Source of the DNA: Nitrospiria bacterium
GTDB taxonomy: Bacteria > Nitrospirota > CAKKRA01 > 9FT-COMBO-42-15
Direction: 5' to 3'
Assembly: GCA_919903585.1 (NCBI GenBank)
Contig: CAKKST010000458.1
Span: 1 to 9,631, forward strand
DNA length: 9,631 nt
Shown: one piece after another, positions 1 to 4,178 of the stretch
Numbering within the stretch: the first letter of the stretch is position 1
Layout: every line of letters begins with the position of its first letter
The notes under the pieces: model-generated
Databases searched by the model: none
Seen by the model: only the letters and a program-made list of their open reading frames with translations
Told to the model about the DNA's origin: nothing
Translations under genes and position numbers: made by a program

Positions 1-54
1 AACAAAAGAATAAATGGGAATATTCAGATTTTTAGAATAAAGACAACTTATAAC
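1..54. repeat. 54-bp perfect direct repeat, copy 1
   Basis: Identical base for base to 1790-1843. It comprises AAC, a 37-base unique core (4-40, beginning AAAAGAATAAATGGG) and the first two heptamers of the array at 41-75. In copy 2 the leading AAC is the end of another heptamer array, so the window probably opens inside such an array. No coding potential is seen. Confidence 0.9.
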
Positions 55-75
55 TGATAACCTATAACTGATAAC
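41..75 (+). repeat. Heptamer array A
   Basis: Five consecutive 7-base units with no gap: AGACAAC, TTATAAC, TGATAAC, CTATAAC, TGATAAC. The array stops three bases before the Shine-Dalgarno sequence of the lipoprotein gene. It belongs to the same family as the arrays at 669, 707, 1368, 1532, 1672, 1758 and 1830. Confidence 0.85.
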
Positions 76-92
76 ACAAGGAGGAAGGGTTT

Positions 93-668
93 ATGATAAA
101 AAGATTAGTGGTGTATCCAGCAATTCTGATAATTGCCTTTAGCGCTGTTTCCTGTGCAAAGAAGGAGGAGAAACAAAAGGCAGGCAGCAGTGCGCAGATA
201 CCTGCACAACAGGGTTATGAGGGTACGTATGGAGGGCCTGGTCTTCCGGGTCCGGGGATGACACAGGATTCTGCGACAGATCCTCATGGAACAGGTTCCG
301 CGGGCAAAGAGGCAGTTGTATCAGTCCCTGACTTTGTAAAGGGTAAGTGGCGCGGTGTGGTTTTAACCATTGAGGATAAGAAGAGTAATAAAAAGAAGGA
401 TTATGAGGTTAAACTGAATAGTGAATTTACTATCCCTGACTCAAATATTGTTATAAAGACAGGCGAGTTTTTCCCGTCATTTACGATGGATGATAAGGCA
501 TACACCTCAAGGTCTAATAATCCTGAAAATCCCGGGATAAATCTCACTGTTATGGAGAATGGAAAGGAGATATTCAAGGGATGGGTCTTTTCCAAATTCC
601 CTACGATGCATCCATTTATGCACAATAGATTTGGGATTACACTGAAGGAAGGGGTTAAGACATCATAA
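93..668 (+). CDS. Predicted lipoprotein with a DUF2155-like C-terminal domain
   Basis: A 191-residue protein, probably attached to a membrane by a lipid. Residues 1-21 form a lipoprotein signal: basic MIKR, a hydrophobic stretch, then the lipobox AVSC with Cys21 as the predicted acylated residue. Residues 22-75 are a charged then Gly/Pro-rich linker with no expected fold. Residues 78-190 look like a compact beta-rich domain with alternating strands and a closing GWVFSKFPTMHPF segment (163-175). From memory this resembles the DUF2155 family of uncharacterised proteins; that assignment is moderate and the function is unknown. The ATG at 93 has a strong AAGGAGGA site 7 bases upstream, which fixes the start. 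The stop TAA abuts a heptamer array. It is transcribed toward tRNA-Arg and tadA, and no functional link to them is evident. Confidence 0.8.
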   Translation: MIKRLVVYPAILIIAFSAVSCAKKEEKQKAGSSAQIPAQQGYEGTYGGPGLPGPGMTQDSATDPHGTGSAGKEAVVSVPDFVKGKWRGVVLTIEDKKSNKKKDYEVKLNSEFTIPDSNIVIKTGEFFPSFTMDDKAYTSRSNNPENPGINLTVMENGKEIFKGWVFSKFPTMHPFMHNRFGITLKEGVKTS

Positions 669-696
669 AGACAACTTATAACTTGTAACTAATAAC
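669..696 (+). repeat. Heptamer array B
   Basis: Four units (AGACAAC, TTATAAC, TTGTAAC, TAATAAC) begin at the base right after the lipoprotein stop codon. With the reverse-oriented array at 707-755 it forms an inverted pair that could fold into a long AU-rich hairpin between the lipoprotein gene and tRNA-Arg. Confidence 0.85.
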
Positions 697-706
697 AAGG
701 CATCAG

Positions 707-755
707 ACTATAAGTTAATAGTTATAAGTTATTAATTATAAGTTATTAGTTAGTA
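707..755 (-). repeat. Heptamer array C, reverse orientation
   Basis: Seven consecutive units read on the + strand as ACTATAA, GTTAATA, GTTATAA, GTTATTA, ATTATAA, GTTATTA, GTTAGTA, which are reverse complements of the TTATAAC type. The array ends two bases before tRNA-Arg, so it occupies the place where that tRNA's promoter would be expected. No clear -35/-10 pair stands out in it. Confidence 0.85.
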
Positions 756-757
756 TC

Positions 758-834
758 GCGCCCATAGCTCAACTGGATAGAGCAACAGACTACGAATCTG
801 TAGGCTGGGGGTTCGACTCCCTCTGGGCGCACCA
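758..834 (+). tRNA. tRNA-Arg (anticodon ACG)
   Basis: A complete cloverleaf. The acceptor stem GCGCCCA (758-764) pairs with TGGGCGC (824-830). The D stem is GCTC/GAGC. The anticodon stem ACAGA/TCTGT encloses the loop CTACGAA, with anticodon ACG at 792-794. The T arm is GGGGG, loop TTCGACT, CCCTC. The discriminator is A831 and CCA is encoded at 832-834. A34 must become inosine to read CGU, CGC and CGA, and that is the reaction of TadA, encoded 72 bases downstream. Confidence 0.97.
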
Positions 835-836
835 GG

Positions 837-855
837 AATTTGCCGATGGCAAATT
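837..855. repeat. Perfect 8-bp hairpin after tRNA-Arg
   Basis: AATTTGCC (837-844), loop GAT, GGCAAATT (848-855). It begins three bases after the tRNA CCA. It could help end or process the tRNA transcript, but no T tract follows, so it is not a canonical intrinsic terminator. Confidence 0.6.
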
Positions 856-865
856 GAAGCTTATA

Positions 866-886
866 GGGCGAGGCGCCGCCTCGCCC
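866..886. repeat. GC-rich palindrome, GTAGGGGC-type repeat
   Basis: GGGCGAGG (866-873) pairs with CCTCGCCC (879-886) around the short loop CGCCG, and CCTAC follows. It has the same plan as the palindromes at 5894-5915 and 8819-8842: a GGGGC-like arm and a GCCCC(TAC) arm around a variable core. It lies between tRNA-Arg and tadA. Confidence 0.75.
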
Positions 887-905
887 CTACAACTAAGACA
901 ACCTT

Positions 906-1367
906 ATGGTTGAAGATGATATAAGATTTATGCAGCTTGCCCTGAAGGAGGCAGAAAAGGGGGCAAGGGAGGGCGAGGCGCCGATTGGAGCAGTTGCAGT
1001 ATTGGATGGAAAGGTTATTGCGAGGGCAGGGAATAAAAGGGAGCAATGGCACGATCCTACAGCCCATGCAGAGATTATAGCCCTAAAAAAGGCTGCAAAG
1101 AAATTAAATAGATGGCGCCTTACAGGGGTAACATTGTATGTAACCCTTGAGCCCTGCGCAATGTGCGCAGGAGCAATGGTGCTTGCGAGGATAGAGAGGC
1201 TGGTCTATGCCTGTGCAGACCCAAAGGCCGGCGCCTGCGGCACACTTTATAATATCCCGCAGGATATAAGATTGAACCATCAAGTGGAGATTACATTGGG
1301 CGTATTAGAAAAGGAATGCAGGACACTGCTGAAAGGGTTTTTTAAAGAATTAAGGAAAAAGTCATAA
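906..1367 (+). CDS. tadA: tRNA-specific adenosine deaminase TadA
   Basis: A 153-residue cytidine-deaminase-fold enzyme that hydrolytically deaminates A34 to inosine in tRNA-Arg(ACG), acting in the cytoplasm as a zinc-dependent homodimer. The active site is visible: HAE at 54-56 (zinc ligand His54, proton shuttle Glu56) and PCAMC at 83-87 (zinc ligands Cys84 and Cys87). The N-terminal APIGAV and the segment HDPTAHAEI are typical of the family, and the length is the usual one. The ATG at 906 gives the expected N-terminus, yet no Shine-Dalgarno sequence is visible; AGACAAC (896-902) sits directly upstream. The next in-frame ATG (930) also lacks a site and would cut into the first helix. Its substrate tRNA is the preceding gene. 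Function is near certain; the exact start slightly less so. Confidence 0.95.
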   Translation: MVEDDIRFMQLALKEAEKGAREGEAPIGAVAVLDGKVIARAGNKREQWHDPTAHAEIIALKKAAKKLNRWRLTGVTLYVTLEPCAMCAGAMVLARIERLVYACADPKAGACGTLYNIPQDIRLNHQVEITLGVLEKECRTLLKGFFKELRKKS

Positions 1368-1402
1368 ATACAACTTATAACCCATAACTTATAACTAATA
1401 AC
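1368..1402 (+). repeat. Heptamer array D
   Basis: Five units (ATACAAC, TTATAAC, CCATAAC, TTATAAC, TAATAAC) begin at the base immediately after the tadA stop codon, the same placement as array B after the lipoprotein gene. With array E it brackets the palindromic element at 1462-1523. Confidence 0.85.
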
Positions 1403-1461
1403 ATAGCAAAAAAAGTTATTTTAATATAAAAATTAAGTAAGGTGTAATAAATATATGGTAT

Positions 1462-1523
1462 TGTCATTCCTGCTCAAAAACCCCTGACAGAAACATTCAG
1501 GGGGCAGGCTTTGCGGGAATGAC
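1462..1523. repeat. Nested palindromic element with GTCATTCC termini
   Basis: A 62-bp element. The left end GTCATTCCTGC (1463-1473) pairs with the right end GCGGGAATGAC (1513-1523) with one G-T wobble. Inside, CCCCTGA (1481-1487) pairs with TCAGGGG (1497-1503). The ends match those of the larger element at 4832-4960. It is REP- or MITE-like: there is no coding sequence, so any movement would need a transposase supplied from elsewhere. Confidence 0.8.
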
Positions 1524-1531
1524 GAACTTTA

Positions 1532-1566
1532 TTTAGTAGTTATAGGTTAATAGTTATAAGTTATGA
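1532..1566 (-). repeat. Heptamer array E, reverse orientation
   Basis: Five units on the + strand: TTTAGTA, GTTATAG, GTTAATA, GTTATAA, GTTATGA, followed by a partial GTTG. It ends 12 bases before tRNA-Ser, mirroring how array C precedes tRNA-Arg. Arrays D and E are opposed and enclose the palindromic element at 1462-1523. Confidence 0.8.
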
Positions 1567-1578
1567 GTTGGTTTTGTG

Positions 1579-1668
1579 GGAGAGATGGCCGAGTTGGCTG
1601 AAGGCGCCTGACTCGAAATCAGGTATGGCGATGAGCCATCGGGGGTTCAAATCCCTCTCTCTCCGCCA
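1579..1668 (+). tRNA. tRNA-Ser (anticodon CGA)
   Basis: A class II tRNA of 90 bases. The acceptor GGAGAGA (1579-1585) pairs with TCTCTCC (1658-1664). The anticodon stem CCTGA/TCAGG holds the loop CTCGAAA, with anticodon CGA at 1614-1616 reading UCG. The long variable arm has the stem ATGGC/GCCAT, as expected for serine. The T arm is GGGGG, TTCAAAT, CCCTC. The discriminator is G1665 and CCA is encoded at 1666-1668. Confidence 0.97.
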
Positions 1669-1671
1669 TAA

Positions 1672-1729
1672 AGACAACTTATAACCTATAACTTATGACT
1701 ATTAACAGTTATTAGTTTGCAAGTTATTA
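1672..1729. repeat. Heptamer array F with facing reverse units
   Basis: Forward units at 1672-1706: AGACAAC, TTATAAC, CTATAAC, TTATGAC, TATTAAC. Reverse units follow after one base: GTTATTA (1708-1714), an 8-base GTTTGCAA and GTTATTA (1723-1729). The forward part starts three bases after the tRNA-Ser CCA. The facing halves could pair as an AU-rich hairpin behind the tRNA. Confidence 0.75.
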
Positions 1730-1757
1730 GCAGGTTACTGAAAAAGTCATAAAAAGA

Positions 1758-1792
1758 AGACAACTTATAACTTATGACTGTTAACTATTAAC
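1758..1792 (+). repeat. Heptamer array G
   Basis: Five units: AGACAAC, TTATAAC, TTATGAC, TGTTAAC, TATTAAC. Its last three bases are also the first three bases of the 54-bp direct repeat copy 2. Confidence 0.8.
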
Positions 1793-1843
1793 AAAAGAAT
1801 AAATGGGAATATTCAGATTTTTAGAATAAAGACAACTTATAAC
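1790..1843. repeat. 54-bp perfect direct repeat, copy 2
   Basis: Identical to 1-54. The 37-base core between heptamer arrays G and H is the only long non-heptamer sequence shared by the two places, so the match is not merely low-complexity similarity. The two copies bracket the lipoprotein, tRNA-Arg, tadA and tRNA-Ser genes. Confidence 0.9.
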
Positions 1844-1886
1844 CTATAACTTATAATTGTTAACTGTTAAAAGTTATGAGTTAATA
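1830..1886. repeat. Heptamer array H with two facing reverse units
   Basis: Forward units at 1830-1871: AGACAAC, TTATAAC, CTATAAC, TTATAAT, TGTTAAC, TGTTAAA. Reverse units GTTATGA (1873-1879) and GTTAATA (1880-1886) follow. It ends two bases before the hairpin preceding the SRP RNA gene, in the region where the ffs promoter should lie. Confidence 0.75.
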
Positions 1887-1888
1887 GT

Positions 1889-1917
1889 GCAGTAAGAATG
1901 CGAGGCATTCTTACTGC
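1889..1917. repeat. Perfect 13-bp hairpin abutting the SRP RNA gene
   Basis: GCAGTAAGAATGC (1889-1901), loop GAG, GCATTCTTACTGC (1905-1917). Its last two bases overlap the start of the extended stem of the SRP RNA (1916). It may be a 5' leader or processing structure of the precursor, or an unrelated palindromic repeat. No T tract follows, so it is not a terminator. Confidence 0.7.
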
Positions 1918-1926
1918 CTTTGATAC

Positions 1927-2029
1927 CGGAGATCGGGCCCTGCGCAACAGGAGGTTGCGAATCCCGTCAGGTCCGGAAGGAAGCAGCGGTAAGTAACACG
2001 AATGTGTGCCGCAGGAAACCTGATCTCCG
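1927..2029 (+). ncRNA. ffs: Signal recognition particle RNA, small bacterial (4.5S) type
   Basis: The RNA of the signal recognition particle, which binds the Ffh M domain and targets nascent membrane proteins. The diagnostic domain IV core lies at about 1966-1990: CAGGTCC, the GGAA tetraloop (1975-1978), GGAAGCAGC, with the matching asymmetric-loop side at about 2001-2016. The closing helix pairs CGGAGATCGGG (1927-1937) with CCTGATCTCCG (2019-2029). The stem continues outward almost unbroken to 1916 and 2040 (GCCTTT with AAAGGC), so the precursor or even the mature RNA may be longer. No Alu domain is apparent. The ends of the mature RNA are uncertain; the identity is not. Confidence 0.93.
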
Positions 2030-2044
2030 ATATGAAAGGCAGGA

Positions 2045-2080
2045 AAATCAAATATCAAAAATATTTTTAATCTTTGATTT
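2045..2080. terminator. Possible AT-rich terminator after ffs
   Basis: An imperfect inverted repeat: AAATCAAATATCAAAAA on the left and TTTTTAATCTTTGATTT on the right, followed by T-rich sequence to about 2110. It is in the right place to end the SRP RNA transcript before dnaX, but the stem is nearly all A-T and therefore weak. Confidence 0.3.
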
Positions 2081-2176
2081 GTTATTTTGCATTTTTATTT
2101 CTGATTTTTAATTTATAAGTTCTTCAATCCTATTTAGGGAAGATATTATATTTTGATTGTTTGTGTTGGAGCTTTT

Positions 2177-3778
2177 ATGGAATATCAGGTATCAGCAAGG
2201 AGATGGAGGCCGCAGCGGTTTGAGGAGATAGTCGGTCAGGGGCATATCACAAAGACGCTGCAGAATGCCATAAAGAATAACCGCATTGCCCATGCCTATC
2301 TCTTTTCAGGCTCAAGGGGTGTAGGAAAAACAACTGCTGCCCGCATATTTGCAAAGGCGCTGAACTGCATCAATGGCCCTGCGCCTGAGCCATGCAACAA
2401 CTGCGATTCCTGCAAGGAGATTACTGCAGGCGTCTCTACTGATGTCTTTGAGATAGATGGCGCATCAAATACAGGCGTTGATGATGTAAGGGAGCTGAGG
2501 GAGAATATAAAGTATGCGCCGATGCGCGGCAAATACAGGGTTTATATAATAGATGAGGTGCATATGCTCTCCGGCTCTGCCTTTAACGCCCTCCTAAAGA
2601 CGCTTGAAGAGCCACCAGCCCATGCCATATTTATATTTGCCACAACAGAGGTTTATAAGATACCTGAAACAGTATTGTCCCGCTGCCAGCACTTTAATTT
2701 TAAAAGGCTCACCCTGCTGGAGATTATTAATATGCTCCGCTCAGTCTGCGAAAAGGACGGCATTGATATCAATGAGAATGGCCTTTCTGTTATTGCAAAG
2801 GCAGCAGATGGCAGTATGCGCGATTCACTCAGCATCCTTGATCAGGTGGTGTCCTTCTGCGGGAAGAAGGTGGATGAGAAGGAGGCGGCAGAGATACTCG
2901 GCATCATAAATAAGGGTATCATAGTATCCTTTATTAACGGCCTGAAGAATAAGGATGCCTCTGCCCTCTTAAAAATAATACGGGAGCTGCAGGATTACGG
3001 CCATGATGTAAGGCAGTTCTGCAATAGTCTTATTGAGCAGATAAGGAATATGATAGTTGCAAAGGTGGCGGCAGCGCCAGAAAATCTGATTGACCTTGCA
3101 AAGGATGATGTGGATGAGATAAAAAGGCTTGCGCAGGATTTTTCTCAGGAGGAGATACAGCTTCTCTTCACCATATTCTTAAAGACACAGGAAGAAATCA
3201 GGTGGTCGCAATATCCATGGGTTTCTGTGGAGATGGCCTCTGTAAGGGCTGTGCATATCCCCTCTTTTAAGGATATTGATAAGGTTATACAATGGATTGG
3301 CAATAGCTCAAAGAATCTTTCAGATAATGAGGCTGAGACAGCATTACCCATAACCCCCCTCAATAGCAAAAAAGAGAATCCTGCAGAATCAACAGAAGAG
3401 CCGGCAGCTTATGCTGATCCGCCTGCAGTAAACTGGGAGGAGTTTGTAAACAGGGTAAAGGAAAAGAAACAGTATATAGGCACCTATCTTGAACATGGGA
3501 GGCTGGTGGACGCCAATTCAGGGGAGTTTATCATCGGCTTTAGCAGCAAGGATTCGGTCTTTATTGGGCTTATTGAAAAGGAAGAGAGCAAAAGGATATT
3601 AAAGGAGATCCTTAATGATATGTATCATAGGGATATACGGTTGAGATTTGTTAAGATTGCTGCTGAGAGTAATGGGAGTAATGAAGCATCGGAAAAAGAG
3701 GGTCAATCACTGAATCCGCTGGTTCAGGACGCCCTGAATATTTTTGGCGGCAAGATCGTGGATATGAGGAAGATATAA
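2177..3778 (+). CDS. dnaX: DNA polymerase III subunit tau/gamma
   Basis: The clamp-loader ATPase of the replicative polymerase, 533 residues. The N-terminus (EYQVSARRWRPQRFEEIVGQ, 2-21) is the family signature. The AAA+ domain shows Walker A GSRGVGKT (45-52), a zinc site Cys64, Cys73, Cys76 and Cys79, Walker B IIDEVH (124-129), sensor 1 ATTE (155-158) and the SRC motif with arginine finger Arg169. Domain III extends to about 360. A polar, low-complexity linker at about 370-410 is followed by a C-terminal domain (about 415-520) as in tau. The ATG at 2177 is chosen because GGAG lies 5 bases upstream and it gives the family N-terminus; an in-frame TTG at 2153 is unlikely. It is the first gene of dnaX-ybaB-recR. 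An AAAAAAG run in the linker is noted separately. Confidence 0.96.
   Translation: MEYQVSARRWRPQRFEEIVGQGHITKTLQNAIKNNRIAHAYLFSGSRGVGKTTAARIFAKALNCINGPAPEPCNNCDSCKEITAGVSTDVFEIDGASNTGVDDVRELRENIKYAPMRGKYRVYIIDEVHMLSGSAFNALLKTLEEPPAHAIFIFATTEVYKIPETVLSRCQHFNFKRLTLLEIINMLRSVCEKDGIDINENGLSVIAKAADGSMRDSLSILDQVVSFCGKKVDEKEAAEILGIINKGIIVSFINGLKNKDASALLKIIRELQDYGHDVRQFCNSLIEQIRNMIVAKVAAAPENLIDLAKDDVDEIKRLAQDFSQEEIQLLFTIFLKTQEEIRWSQYPWVSVEMASVRAVHIPSFKDIDKVIQWIGNSSKNLSDNEAETALPITPLNSKKENPAESTEEPAAYADPPAVNWEEFVNRVKEKKQYIGTYLEHGRLVDANSGEFIIGFSSKDSVFIGLIEKEESKRILKEILNDMYHRDIRLRFVKIAAESNGSNEASEKEGQSLNPLVQDALNIFGGKIVDMRKI
3368..3374 (+). other. AAAAAAG run in dnaX linker, possible slippage site
   Basis: The heptamer used for gamma production in E. 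coli dnaX (AAAAAAG) occurs at codons 398-400, in the linker where gamma forms end. The reading frame here is AAA AAA GAG, not the N-NNA-AAA-AAG phase of E. coli. A -1 slip would need one mismatch in the P site and would stop at 3415-3417, giving about 413 residues; a +1 slip would stop at 3429-3431. A bulged 7-bp hairpin (3402-3421) lies 27 bases downstream, farther than usual. Suggestive only. Confidence 0.25.
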
Positions 3779-3792
3779 CCCCCTCCCAATAT

Positions 3793-3815
3793 CCTCCCCC
3801 TTAGCAAGGGGGAGG
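3793..3815. repeat. CCTCCC/GGGAGG hairpin between dnaX and ybaB
   Basis: CCTCCCCCTT (3793-3802), loop AGC, AAGGGGGAGG (3806-3815), a perfect 10-bp stem. An outer ACCCCC (3778-3783) and GGGGGT (3821-3826) could extend it, so it begins at the last base of the dnaX stop codon. It has the same type as the hairpins at 5945-5961 and 9602-9622. There is no T tract, so it need not terminate the operon. Confidence 0.75.
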
Positions 3816-3842
3816 GTGGTGGGGGTCGAATGTGAGGTGATT

Positions 3843-4169
3843 ATGTCAAAAAAAGTGTTTGGTGATATAATGAAGCAGGCCATGCAGATGCAGGAGCAGC
3901 TCAAGAAGATACAGGAGGAGGCCGGCCAGAAGACAGTAGAGGCCTCATCAGGAGGCGGGGTTGTAACTGTAGCTGCCAATGGCAGGCAGGAGATTATCTC
4001 CATCAGGATTGACCCCTCTGTGGTGAATGCAAATGATATTGATATGCTGCAGGACCTGATTCTTGCAGCAGTCAATGAGGCCATGAGGAAGGCGAAGGAG
4101 ATGATGGCAGAGGAGATGAAGGGGCTTACAATGGGCATGAATATCCCGGGGCTCCCGGGTCTCTTTTAG
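3843..4169 (+). CDS. ybaB: YbaB/EbfC nucleoid-associated protein
   Basis: A small DNA-binding protein of 108 residues that acts as a dimer on the nucleoid. The family pattern is clear: an N-terminal amphipathic helix rich in Met, Gln and Lys (MKQAMQMQEQLKKIQEE, 10-26), a central beta hairpin with GGGVVTVAANGRQEIISIRIDP (split here by function: strand, NGR turn, strand; 37-58), then a C-terminal helical part (about 63-95) ending in a Met/Gly/Pro-rich tail. The start is ATG 3843, behind GAGGTGA (3834-3840). A GTG at 3816 is in frame but would begin inside the hairpin repeat and add nine atypical residues. It sits between dnaX and recR, as in many bacteria, which supports a role tied to replication or repair. 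Confidence 0.94.
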   Translation: MSKKVFGDIMKQAMQMQEQLKKIQEEAGQKTVEASSGGGVVTVAANGRQEIISIRIDPSVVNANDIDMLQDLILAAVNEAMRKAKEMMAEEMKGLTMGMNIPGLPGLF

Positions 4170-4178
4170 AGGTATAAG

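Noticed and set aside
1738..1752. Short copy of the tadA 3' end (GAAAAAGTCATAAA) near 1738, as a gene remnant
   Set aside because: Only about 14 bases match those at 1355-1368, too little to call a pseudogene; it may just be sequence carried with the repeat.
707..1886. Spaced repeats suggestive of a CRISPR array
   Set aside because: The units are contiguous 7-mers with no unique spacers of regular length and there are no cas genes, so this is a tandem repeat and not CRISPR.
1889..1917. Hairpin as an intrinsic terminator
   Set aside because: The stem is perfect but is followed by CTTTGATACC, not a T tract, and it touches the start of the SRP RNA.
1867..2111. Open reading frames of about 63 codons on both strands over the SRP RNA region
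   Set aside because: They lie across the SRP RNA and its hairpin, lack ribosome sites and have no recognisable protein features.
2120..2149. Possible promoter TTCTTC - TATTAT upstream of dnaX
   Set aside because: The -10 is acceptable but the -35 matches consensus poorly, and AT-rich sequence yields such hits by chance.
3816..3842. GTG start for ybaB at 3816
   Set aside because: It begins in the hairpin repeat, has no proper ribosome site and adds residues not expected in the family; ATG 3843 has GAGGTGA in front.
3707..4138. A 143-codon open frame on the minus strand
   Set aside because: It lies antisense to the end of dnaX and to ybaB, and its Ser/Ile/Ala-rich translation looks like a shadow of the sense codons.
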